DNA from: Clostridium sp. CAG:413 | GTDB taxonomy: Bacteria; Bacillota; Clostridia; Oscillospirales; Acutalibacteraceae | Assembly: GCA_000431775.1 (NCBI GenBank) | Contig: FR888230.1 | Location: 1 to 30,714, forward strand | Direction: 5' to 3' | DNA length: 30,714 nucleotides | In this document: one piece after another, positions 24,535-30,714 of the stretch | How positions within the stretch are numbered: the stretch's first letter is position 1 | Layout of the letters: the number at the start of each line of letters is the position of its first letter | Translations under genes and position numbers: made by a program | Notes under the pieces: generated by a model | Told to the model about the DNA's origin: nothing | Databases searched by the model: none | Seen by the model: only the letters and a program-made list of their open reading frames with translations

Positions 24535-26568
24535 ATGAATAAAAAGGATAAGGAACTGCTTGAGCAGCTAAAAGGGGAATTAAACAAAGCCGCCTCCGAG
24601 GTCAAGGTGCCCGAGAGGCTGCAAAAAGACAATATCGTTGCAATGCTCAATGAGAGCAAAAAGAGCGAAAGCGAAAAGGATTTTTCCGCTAAAACGGGGT
24701 ATAAAGACAATAACATTATCGTGCTCAGGCGTATAACCGCTGTGGCGGCAATGCTTGTGATAGTCATCGGAGCTGTGCTCCTGATGAAGCCCAACAGAGG
24801 CCCTCAGACGGTAGTTCACGACCCTGCATACGAGGGCTTCGAGCTGGAGGAGCCGATAAAAAGCATCAGCAGCTATGACGAAGTCGAGCAGGCGGTGCGC
24901 AAGATCCTCGAGCAGGAGAATTCGACCGTGCAGGCAACTCTCCAAGAGGGCAAGACAGAGAAAAACAATGACTCAAGCCCCGGTAAGACGAGCGTGTATG
25001 TGGCCGCCGTACCGGAGACTCCGGTGCTTCTCGGTCAATCCGATGTGTCGGATTCCTCAGAGAAATCGACCAAGAGCTATTCGCAGTCAGCGGATATAGT
25101 CAAGAACGACGGCAAATATCTCTATATCGTCACCGCAGGCGTTGACGCCAAAACAGGCAGACCGCTTGAGCAGATTAAGATAGTCAGCGCATTGCCGGCA
25201 GACGACATGAAGGTCGTGTCGACCGTGGTGCTCTCCGATCCGTCGAATTCCTCGACGGTGGACGAATGCTTTGATATATACCTCAAGGGCAACAAGCTGA
25301 TAGCCCTGATGAAGCGCTACGATTACTCGATGACCGGTTCGTCCGCTGCAAGCGAGCTTTCGACCGCTGCGGTCTATTATGATATTTCCGACCCCACCTC
25401 CCCCGTCAAGATAAGGGAGCATGTGCAGGACGGCTCATATATCACCTCCAAGCTCTACGGCAGCAGACTCTGCATAATAACCGCCAAATCCATCAATAAT
25501 TCGCTTGCCGTTAAGGCGGCTGGCGCAGCCGAGAAGCTGCTGCCGAGCCTTAAGATAAACGGTAAGGTCACTGCGCTCAGCGCAGATAACGTATTCATCT
25601 CGGTCAATTCACCCGAGGCTTCATACCTCTTTATTACGGTCACCAACCTTGATGCCCTCGAGTCGCAGGTCGGCTCGCTCGCCGTATTAGGCAGCGGCAG
25701 CGAGATATATTGCTCGCCCAAGGCGGTCTATATTTCGAGGGAATTCGTCTCAACCGATAAAGGCTCCGAATACAAGAATCTCACCGAGATCTACAGATTC
25801 GCCGTCAGCGGCACGAGCGTCAAGCTCTCCGGCTCCTATACGCTGGAAGGCTCCGTGCTCAAGGGGCTCTCGGTCGATGAGGAGAACGATCTGCTGCATA
25901 TCGCGGCGTCGGACGACAGCTCCGTTGATTTCTATGTCCTTAACGACAAGATGGAGTATGTCGGCGGTGTTAAGCGCGTGTGCAAGAGCGGCGCCAAAAG
26001 CGTCAAATTCATCGGCAAGAACGCCTATGTAGTCGAAAGCGACAGCAACAAGACAAAGATAGTCGATTTCTCCGAGCCGAGATCGCCCAAGGTCGCGGGC
26101 TCGATCAATACGGGCGGCTTTGCAGGCGAACTTTTCTCCGTCAGCGACACCAAACTGATAGGCATCAGGCTCTCGGATGCGGGCGGCGCGACGATAACTC
26201 TTATCGACGTCACCGACCCCAACGAACCCACAGAGGTCGGCAGCTATGCTCTTGAGTCGACGATGCGTCTGCCCTCGGCGGGCGACAGCAGGGGGATCAT
26301 GCTCATAGCGGATACCGAGACCTTCGGCATCCCCGTTGTCAGTGTGAACGCCGCAGACGGCACGAGCGTGTCGAGCTACATGCTCTTCAGCGTTGCCGAC
26401 GGCAAGATAACTCCTGTCGGCGCTTATAACCACGACGCTCAGGCTGTCGGCGATACGGCAACAAGAGCCGCCGTGATAGGCGACAATCTCTACACCATTT
26501 CAGGCGAGAAAGCCGTTGCATTCTCCATAAAGGACTGCTCCGTGCTCTCAAGCGTTAAAATCAAATGA
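24535..26568 (+). CDS. Membrane-anchored beta-propeller protein, probable anti-sigma partner
   Basis: A 677-residue single-pass protein. The cytoplasmic segment (1-64) contains VKVPERLQKDNIVAML, the kind of short helical motif seen in anti-sigma proteins. One membrane helix (about 66-84) is followed by a linker and a long extracellular domain opening with SADIVKNDGKYLYIVTAG, characteristic of the C-terminal beta-propeller family (Beta_propel). Repeats with YDISDPTSPVKI and VIDVTDP-like blade ends follow. The ATG at 24535 has AAAGGGGG nine nt upstream; ATG 24514, overlapping the sigma stop, is an alternative adding seven residues. An external propeller could sense an envelope signal and release the sigma factor. 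That role is inferred from context. Confidence 0.83.
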   Translation: MNKKDKELLEQLKGELNKAASEVKVPERLQKDNIVAMLNESKKSESEKDFSAKTGYKDNNIIVLRRITAVAAMLVIVIGAVLLMKPNRGPQTVVHDPAYEGFELEEPIKSISSYDEVEQAVRKILEQENSTVQATLQEGKTEKNNDSSPGKTSVYVAAVPETPVLLGQSDVSDSSEKSTKSYSQSADIVKNDGKYLYIVTAGVDAKTGRPLEQIKIVSALPADDMKVVSTVVLSDPSNSSTVDECFDIYLKGNKLIALMKRYDYSMTGSSAASELSTAAVYYDISDPTSPVKIREHVQDGSYITSKLYGSRLCIITAKSINNSLAVKAAGAAEKLLPSLKINGKVTALSADNVFISVNSPEASYLFITVTNLDALESQVGSLAVLGSGSEIYCSPKAVYISREFVSTDKGSEYKNLTEIYRFAVSGTSVKLSGSYTLEGSVLKGLSVDEENDLLHIAASDDSSVDFYVLNDKMEYVGGVKRVCKSGAKSVKFIGKNAYVVESDSNKTKIVDFSEPRSPKVAGSINTGGFAGELFSVSDTKLIGIRLSDAGGATITLIDVTDPNEPTEVGSYALESTMRLPSAGDSRGIMLIADTETFGIPVVSVNAADGTSVSSYMLFSVADGKITPVGAYNHDAQAVGDTATRAAVIGDNLYTISGEKAVAFSIKDCSVLSSVKIK

Positions 26569-26742
26569 TCCGACGGAATATCCACTCGCACCTGAATCGG
26601 ATGGAAGGGCTCACAAAGTGGATTCCACATAGACTCCTTGTAGCTTCTTTGGGGAAAGAAGCCGCACATAGGGGGACAAAGATGGCAGTGCGGCTGAGCA
26701 CGAAGGCACATCGTGCTCAGCCAAGCTCCCTTGATCGGATCA
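26566..26742. repeat. 177-bp structured element with TGATCCGA terminal inverted repeats
   Basis: TGATCCGA (26566-26573) and its complement TCGGATCA (26735-26742) bound the element. Inside are GGAAT-at-CCAC paired with GTGGATTCC (9 bp), GCTTCTTT/AAAGAAGC around GGGG (26643-26662), CCGCAC/GTGCGG, and a perfect 12-bp hairpin GGCTGAGCACGA/TCGTGCTCAGCC (26692-26722). None is followed by a T run, so simple termination does not explain it. The TGA stops of both convergent genes are part of the outer repeats. It may be a MITE/REP-like repeat or a structured RNA; I cannot tell which. Confidence 0.65.
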
Positions 26743-26922
26743 GAGATCGTCTACATCCTGCACCGGCTGCACGCCGTCATACGGAGTGCCCGTATAGCTG
26801 CCCAGCACGTCGGTGTGGATATCCGGGTCGTTCAGCTCATAGCCCCGCTCGGATTTGCTCCTCTTAAAGTGCCACTGCGCTTTATTCTTATCATTTTTCT
26901 TCTTTTGAAGATTATCGGGCAT
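26740..26922 (-). CDS. Small 60-residue protein of unknown function
   Basis: A short, highly hydrophilic protein. A Lys-rich N-terminus (LQKKKNDKNKAQWHFKRSKS) is followed by an acidic C-terminal half with the distinctive DVLGSYTGTPYDGVQPVQD and a DVDDL end. AAAGGAG lies ten nt upstream of the ATG at 26922, supporting a real gene. There is no signal or membrane segment. I do not recognise a named family; the second half looks constrained. Its TGA lies in the outer repeat of the adjoining 177-bp element. Confidence 0.65.
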   Translation of the reverse strand: MPDNLQKKKNDKNKAQWHFKRSKSERGYELNDPDIHTDVLGSYTGTPYDGVQPVQDVDDL

Positions 26923-27036
26923 AGCTTCTATGCTCCTTTCATATAGATTTATTTTATTTTCTGCGTCGGCGGCGTTTTAATTCAAAATATACAAATGTTA
27001 AATTTCATTTAATATCGTATTTGGGAATTATAACGC

Positions 27037-27065
27037 TTGACAAAAGCACCGTCGGCGTGTATAAA
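27037..27065 (+). promoter_or_regulatory. Promoter of the surface protein gene
   Basis: TTGACA (27037-27042), a 17-nt spacer and TATAAA (27060-27065), about 44 nt before the start codon. Confidence 0.75.
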
Positions 27066-27108
27066 TATATCTGTATTCTATAAAAATCAAAAAAGGACGG
27101 TAATAACC

Positions 27109-27570
27109 ATGAAAAAGACAATTTCACTCGTGCTCGCAGTTCTCTTTGCTGCTATAGCCGTATGCACTCTCGCTATCAGCGCTTTTGCTGCTCCCGAGGC
27201 TTCAACCACCACAACCACCAATGACGATAAGCAGGGCCCCACCGACCCCACCACAGCTACCACTGCCGCAGCTACCACCACTACCACCGCAGCAGCCACC
27301 ACTACCACTACTGCAAGCGACAAGACCACCACTTCCGCAGGTACTACCGAAACCACTAAGGTTGCCGATGTGACCAAGACCAATCCCAACGGCCAGACCA
27401 ACTATGTTGACCCCGACGAGAAGATCACCAAGGCAACCACCAAAAAGGCTCCCGCTAAGGTTGACAGCTCTATCCCCTCGACCGGCAGTGAGATCCTCGT
27501 TCCCGCCGTTGCCCTCCTCGCTCTCGCAGCAGGCACCGTCGCAGTCGTTAAGACCAAGAAGGATAACTGA
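27109..27570 (+). CDS. Thr-rich secreted protein with IPSTG-type C-terminal anchor
   Basis: A 153-residue protein. A signal peptide (1-28, ending AFAA) leads to a low-complexity Thr/Ala stalk (about 32-85) made of repeated ACC/ACT and GCA codons. A Lys-rich segment follows, then SIPSTGSE (IPSTG at 122-126), a hydrophobic helix (about 130-147) and the basic tail KTKKDN. The tripartite end resembles a sortase signal with IPSTG in place of LPXTG, so it is probably a cell-wall-linked stalk. No globular domain is present. The start is the ATG at 27109 preceded by AAAAGGACGG. Stalk length may vary between strains by repeat slippage. Confidence 0.82.
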   Translation: MKKTISLVLAVLFAAIAVCTLAISAFAAPEASTTTTTNDDKQGPTDPTTATTAAATTTTTAAATTTTTASDKTTTSAGTTETTKVADVTKTNPNGQTNYVDPDEKITKATTKKAPAKVDSSIPSTGSEILVPAVALLALAAGTVAVVKTKKDN

Positions 27571-27598
27571 TTCGACAAATAACCAATAGAAATAAAAA

Positions 27599-27637
27599 TC
27601 CCGACCGCTCTGTGTAACGCAGAGCGGTCGGTTTTTG
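27599..27637. terminator. Strong bidirectional terminator
   Basis: CCGACCGCTCTG (27601-27612) pairs perfectly with CAGAGCGGTCGG (27620-27631), with T5 on the right and an A-rich tract on the left. It serves the surface protein gene and the convergent minus-strand unit. Confidence 0.92.
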
Positions 27638-27662
27638 TTTAATCACGGTTGGCGTTTGAAAA

Positions 27663-27851
27663 TTATAATTTGAAATATTCCGCGATGGTATGGATGCGGG
27701 TCTGCCGGTCGACACGGAAGGGGCAGCGGGCGGTGCAATGGCTTCTTATGACGGCCTCTATCTCGTCGGGCGTGGTCTTGTGTATACCGCCCATACCGAG
27801 GCCGAGGGTGCTTATCATTTCGCCGCCCTTCGACAGCTTCCTGTATTCCAT
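27663..27851 (-). pseudogene. Internally deleted ferredoxin-type aldo/keto reductase
   Basis: A 62-codon open frame with a good ribosome site (AAGGAG). Residues 1-36 (MEYRKLSKGGEMISTLGLG, then GGIHKTTPDEIEAVIR) are the start of an aldo/keto reductase. Residues 37-62 (HCTARCPFRVDRQTRIHTIA, then EYF) are the C-terminal end of such an enzyme, carrying the last part of its iron-sulfur motif. About 300 residues between them, including the whole catalytic barrel, are missing, with the junction near 27743. Frame is kept, so a short peptide could be made, but no reductase activity is possible. It lies 15 nt after the PatB gene. Confidence 0.82.
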
Positions 27852-27866
27852 AGTTCAGTCTCCTTG

Positions 27867-29087
27867 TCAGAGGGTCGTTTTTTCGCTGTGTATAGCGTTG
27901 ACGATCCGCTCAAGACCCGTGCGGATGATAGAGCGGGGCATTGCGAGATTCAGGCGGATATAGCCCGCCGCGTTGCCAACGAACAGCTCGTTGCCGCCCT
28001 CAAGCAGCACGCCCGCTTTATTTGCAAAGAAGCTCGGCAGATTCACGCTCTCGGGCAGGCATTTGCCGAGATCGACCCACGCAAGATAGGTCGCCTCGGG
28101 GATATACATGACCGCCTCGGGCAGCTCGCTGTCAAGGAATTCCTTGGCAAAGGCAAAATTGCCGTCAAGATAGGCTTTAAGCGCCTCGTGCCACTCCCCG
28201 CCCCTCTCGTAGGCCGCCGTTGCGGCGGTGAGCGAGAGCGGATTAACGTCGCCCGAGAGCTTGTCGCGGCGTCTGAAGCGCTCGCGAAGAGCTTCGTCGC
28301 GGATAATTATATTTGAGAATGCCAGACCCGCTAAATTGAAGGTCTTGGTGGGCGCCATGCAGGTGATGAGCTTCGGGTAATCCGCCATCACCTTTGCCAG
28401 CGGGATATGGCGGCGGCCGCAGCGGATAAGGTCGCAGTGTATCTCATCCGAAACGACCCAAAGATCGTATTTCCTGATTATCTCGGCGGCTCGGCTCAGC
28501 TCGCCCTCTGTCCACATCCTGCCGGTGGGGTTCTGCGGATTACACCAAAGCACCAGCTTACAGGCAGGGTCGGCGCATTTCGCTTCAAAATCATCAAAAT
28601 CCGCCTCAAAAACGCCGTCGGGGTTTTTATGCAGCGGCGAGGTCAATATCCCGACCCCGGCGTATTCCGCCGCATGGGCGAAATAGCCGTAGGCGGGTGT
28701 ATTCACCAGCACCTTTTCGTCGGCAGTGCAAAGGATCTCGGTCAGGCTGTAGAGCGCCGGGATAATGCCGGGCGTTATGCAAAGCTCCTCCTTGGGGAAG
28801 CTCCAATCATAGTGGCCTTTGCACCATGCGGAGAATGCGTTGTAATATCTGTCGTCGTAAAGCGCGGTGTAGCCGAATATGCGTCGGTCGACCCGCTCAT
28901 GCAGCGCCTTGATTATCTCGGGCGCAGTGCCGAACTCCATATCCGCCACCCACATACGCACGAATTCCTCATCCTTATACGGGAATTTTTTATCCGCATC
29001 GGCGTGGAAGATATATCCTCTGAAGCCGTCGGTATTCAAGGCGTTGGTGTGGCGGCGGTCGATTATCTCGTCAAAGTTATATGACAC
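27867..29087 (-). CDS. PatB/MalY-type PLP-dependent C-S lyase (putative cystathionine beta-lyase)
   Basis: A fold-type I aminotransferase-like enzyme of 406 aa. It opens NFDEIIDRRHTNALNTDGF as PatB/MalY proteins do. CNPQNPTGR, VVSDEIHCDL (Asp214) and APTKTFNLAGLA (Lys238, the Schiff-base lysine) are the cofactor motifs. Members cleave cystathionine or cysteine conjugates to give a thiol, pyruvate and ammonia; aminotransferase activity is a less likely alternative. The GTG at 29087 is chosen because AAAGGTG lies six nt upstream; another GTG three codons earlier falls within that site. It follows the aldo/keto reductase gene by 18 nt. Confidence 0.9.
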   Translation of the reverse strand: MSYNFDEIIDRRHTNALNTDGFRGYIFHADADKKFPYKDEEFVRMWVADMEFGTAPEIIKALHERVDRRIFGYTALYDDRYYNAFSAWCKGHYDWSFPKEELCITPGIIPALYSLTEILCTADEKVLVNTPAYGYFAHAAEYAGVGILTSPLHKNPDGVFEADFDDFEAKCADPACKLVLWCNPQNPTGRMWTEGELSRAAEIIRKYDLWVVSDEIHCDLIRCGRRHIPLAKVMADYPKLITCMAPTKTFNLAGLAFSNIIIRDEALRERFRRRDKLSGDVNPLSLTAATAAYERGGEWHEALKAYLDGNFAFAKEFLDSELPEAVMYIPEATYLAWVDLGKCLPESVNLPSFFANKAGVLLEGGNELFVGNAAGYIRLNLAMPRSIIRTGLERIVNAIHSEKTTL

Positions 29088-29105
29088 AAAAGTCACCTTT
29101 CACTT

Positions 29106-30224
29106 TCATTTATTTTCAAATTCCTTGGCTACTTCCTTGAGCAGGTCGCGGATATGCAGGTGCTGGGGGCAGATCTGCTCGCATTTGCCGCACTGAATGC
29201 AGTCGGAGGCCTTGCAGCCTTGCTTGGCGCAGATATCCTCATAGTTATGCTCCGCATTCCAGTCGTGGCAGACCCTTTTTGCATTCATGCAGGCAAAAAG
29301 ATCTGGTATTGCTATATGCTTCGGGCAGCCGTCGGTGCAGTAGCGGCAGGAGGTGCAGGGTATGAGGTGCTTTGAGAGAAAGATCTCCCGTACCCTGTCG
29401 AGAGCCTCCCGCTCCCTGCCGTCGAGGGGCTTAAATTCCTTCATATGTGAGACGTTGTCCTCCATCTGCTTCATATCGCTCATGCCGGAGAGCACCATGA
29501 ATACCCCGTCGAAGCCCGCCGCGAATCTTATCGCATATGAAGCGGGACTGCCTCCGCCGAGGGAGTCGATTATCTCCTTTGCCTCGTCCGGCAGGTTGAC
29601 AAGATTGCCGCCCTTGACGGGCTCCATGACTATGACGGGCTTGCCGTGCCTGCGGCAGACCTCATAGCATTTGCGTGCCTGAACCTCCGGGTCGTCCAAA
29701 TCAACATAATTCAACTGAAGCTGCACGACCTCCGTCTGCGGATATTCCGTGAGGATCTCGTCGAGCACCTCGGCGGTGTCGTGGAACGAGATGCCGACGT
29801 GCTTTACCCTGCCCTCCGCTTTCAGTTCAAAGGCTGTCTCGTAGGCTCGGCAGCTCTTGAATTTCTCAAAAACGTCCTTGCACTGAGAGTGCATGAGATA
29901 GAAGTCAAAATACTCCACGCCGCAGACCTCGAGCTGGCTCTGAAAGAACGGACGTATGTCCTCCTCTTTATCAAAATACGGGCCTGTGAGCTTATCGGTG
30001 AGGATATAGCTCTCTCTCGGGCGGCGCTTCACAAGGCACTCCCTTATGGCTGTCTCGCTCTTGCCGCTGAGGTAGCCGTGAGCCGTATCGAAATAATTAA
30101 ACCCCTGTGCAAGGAAGTAATCGACCATCTTGCAAAATTCCGCAAAATCCACCTCGTCGCCGTTCATCGGCAGACGCATACAGCCGAAGCCGAAATTCTT
30201 CTTTACATTTTCAAATTCACCCAT
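29106..30224 (-). CDS. Aldo/keto reductase with C-terminal 2[4Fe-4S] ferredoxin domain
   Basis: A 372-residue protein. The AKR barrel (about 1-280) has FGFGCMRLPM, NYFDTAHGYLSGKSE (Asp, Tyr of the catalytic tetrad), TDKLTG (Lys) and FYLMHSQ (His). The C-terminal region carries two cysteine clusters, CTSCRYCTDGCPKH and CIQCGKCEQICPQH, consistent with two iron-sulfur clusters. Such fusions are common in anaerobic Clostridia and suggest ferredoxin-linked electron transfer; the carbonyl substrate is unknown. AAAGGAG precedes the ATG at 30224. It is first in a unit with the C-S lyase and a deleted second reductase. Confidence 0.93.
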   Translation of the reverse strand: MGEFENVKKNFGFGCMRLPMNGDEVDFAEFCKMVDYFLAQGFNYFDTAHGYLSGKSETAIRECLVKRRPRESYILTDKLTGPYFDKEEDIRPFFQSQLEVCGVEYFDFYLMHSQCKDVFEKFKSCRAYETAFELKAEGRVKHVGISFHDTAEVLDEILTEYPQTEVVQLQLNYVDLDDPEVQARKCYEVCRRHGKPVIVMEPVKGGNLVNLPDEAKEIIDSLGGGSPASYAIRFAAGFDGVFMVLSGMSDMKQMEDNVSHMKEFKPLDGREREALDRVREIFLSKHLIPCTSCRYCTDGCPKHIAIPDLFACMNAKRVCHDWNAEHNYEDICAKQGCKASDCIQCGKCEQICPQHLHIRDLLKEVAKEFENK

Positions 30225-30272
30225 GTCGAAGCTCCTTTCTCTCGGTTTGCGGTGCAGGAATGCGCTGCCTCT

Positions 30273-30302
30273 ATATTACTGCATAATGTGCTGCCGTGGC
30301 AA
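30273..30302 (-). promoter_or_regulatory. Probable promoter of the aldo/keto reductase unit
   Basis: On the minus strand, TTGCCA (30302-30297), an 18-nt spacer and TAATAT (30278-30273), about 50 nt upstream of the start codon. Confidence 0.45.
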
Positions 30303-30321
30303 GAGATTTTTATTAATTTTT

Positions 30322-30351
30322 TAAAAATCTCCCCGAATTTGATTCGGGGAG
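30322..30351 (-). terminator. Terminator of the GntR-family gene
   Basis: CTCCCCGAAT and ATTCGGGGAG form a perfect 10-bp stem (30329-30351) with a 3-nt loop. On the minus strand it is followed by ATTTTT. Confidence 0.88.
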
Positions 30352-30357
30352 AGAGCT

Positions 30358-30714
30358 TCAGTTTTCGATTATATGCTGCATGGCGTTGCGGATATGGGTG
30401 ACGGTCAGCTCCTCCGCAAGGGCGCAGTCGCCGCGGCTTATCGCGTCAAGCACGGCGCGGTGCTCCGCGAGGGACTCCGTGGCTCTGCTCTTGTCGGAGA
30501 CAGAAGCCTTGCGGTATTTGATTATCTTCTTATGCAGGTCGGTGAGCGTGTCGCAGAGAGGAACGCTGCCGCTCGCCCGATATATCGCGCGGTGAAAGCG
30601 GCTGTCGGCATTCTTGATATTGTCGGCGTCGCCCTTGGCGGTGTAGAATTCCTGCATATCAAGTATCTCGCGCAGTTCAGCTATATCCGAGGGCGAGGCG
30701 TTTTTTGCGGCGGC
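30358..30714 (-). CDS. GntR-family (FadR/FCD) transcriptional regulator, C-terminal part
   Basis: One hundred and eighteen codons up to the window edge belong to the FCD ligand-binding domain: DSRFHRAIYRASGSVPLCDT has the metal/ligand-binding histidine context, EHRAVLDAISRGDCALAEE the second, and THIRNAM the third. The N-terminal winged helix lies outside the window, so the true start is not visible. FCD regulators usually bind organic acids. It may control the adjoining reductase/lyase unit, but a terminator separates them. Confidence 0.88.
   Translation of the reverse strand, partial: AAAKNASPSDIAELREILDMQEFYTAKGDADNIKNADSRFHRAIYRASGSVPLCDTLTDLHKKIIKYRKASVSDKSRATESLAEHRAVLDAISRGDCALAEELTVTHIRNAMQHIIEN

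Noticed and set aside
25750..26433. Antisense frame of 227 codons in the beta-propeller gene
   Set aside because: Shadow frame; no ribosome site or recognisable product.
26490..26711. Minus-strand frame of 73 codons across the 177-bp element, with several Cys and Pro
   Set aside because: It overlaps the end of a real gene and reads through the hairpins; it has no ribosome site. Better explained by the structured element.

Overview
This window looks like a chromosomal segment of a gut-type Clostridia member (Firmicutes, probably Oscillospirales/Ruminococcaceae). The evidence is strong AGGAGG-type ribosome sites, a YlmH S4-domain protein, AsnA, ferredoxin-type aldo/keto reductases, a PdaA-like deacetylase lipoprotein, an IPSTG-type anchored surface protein, and GC-rich core genes interrupted by AT-rich islands. 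The species cannot be named from sequence alone.

Layout. 1-572: AT-rich DNA ending in the 3' half of a tRNA-Gln(CTG) plus its terminator, a probable integration scar. 573-7094: metabolic genes, namely a PfkB sugar kinase, a histidine-kinase stump, a secreted PHP-domain protein (minus), fucO, rbsK and gdhA. 7103-8339: an AT-rich island with a lipoprotein and a broken subtilase. 8340-10797: a Gfo/Idh/MocA oxidoreductase and an FAD oxidoreductase as a pair. 10875-19321: a complete aromatic amino acid operon. 19373-20900: an AT-rich accessory module, with an XRE regulator diverging from two membrane proteins that carry SHOCT-like tails. 20948-23844 (minus): ylmH, asnA and a polysaccharide deacetylase. 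23984-26568: an ECF sigma factor and its probable anti-sigma partner with a beta-propeller. 26566-26742: a 177-bp structured element bounded by inverted repeats. 26740-27637: a 60-residue conserved-looking protein (minus) and a Thr-rich anchored surface protein. 27663-30714 (minus): a GntR/FCD regulator (partial), a ferredoxin-type aldo/keto reductase, a PatB-type C-S lyase and an internally deleted aldo/keto reductase.

The most notable system is the aromatic operon. pheA, aroB, aroC, aroE-aroK (fused), aroQ, aroA, tyrA and aroF encode every step from PEP plus erythrose-4-phosphate to the phenylalanine and tyrosine precursors. Five of the seven junctions are 4-nt ATGA overlaps. A consensus promoter precedes a 63-residue leader peptide in which 10 of 12 consecutive residues are Phe or Tyr. 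A 10-bp hairpin with six T follows, and an upstream segment can form a mutually exclusive pairing. This is the architecture of ribosome-mediated attenuation, in a phylum where T-box or protein-based control is the usual expectation.

A second unusual signal is a set of three near-palindromic CATATATG sites exactly 31 bp apart over the divergent promoters of the XRE module. Several genes are visibly decayed: histidine kinase, subtilase, aldo/keto reductase and tRNA-Gln.
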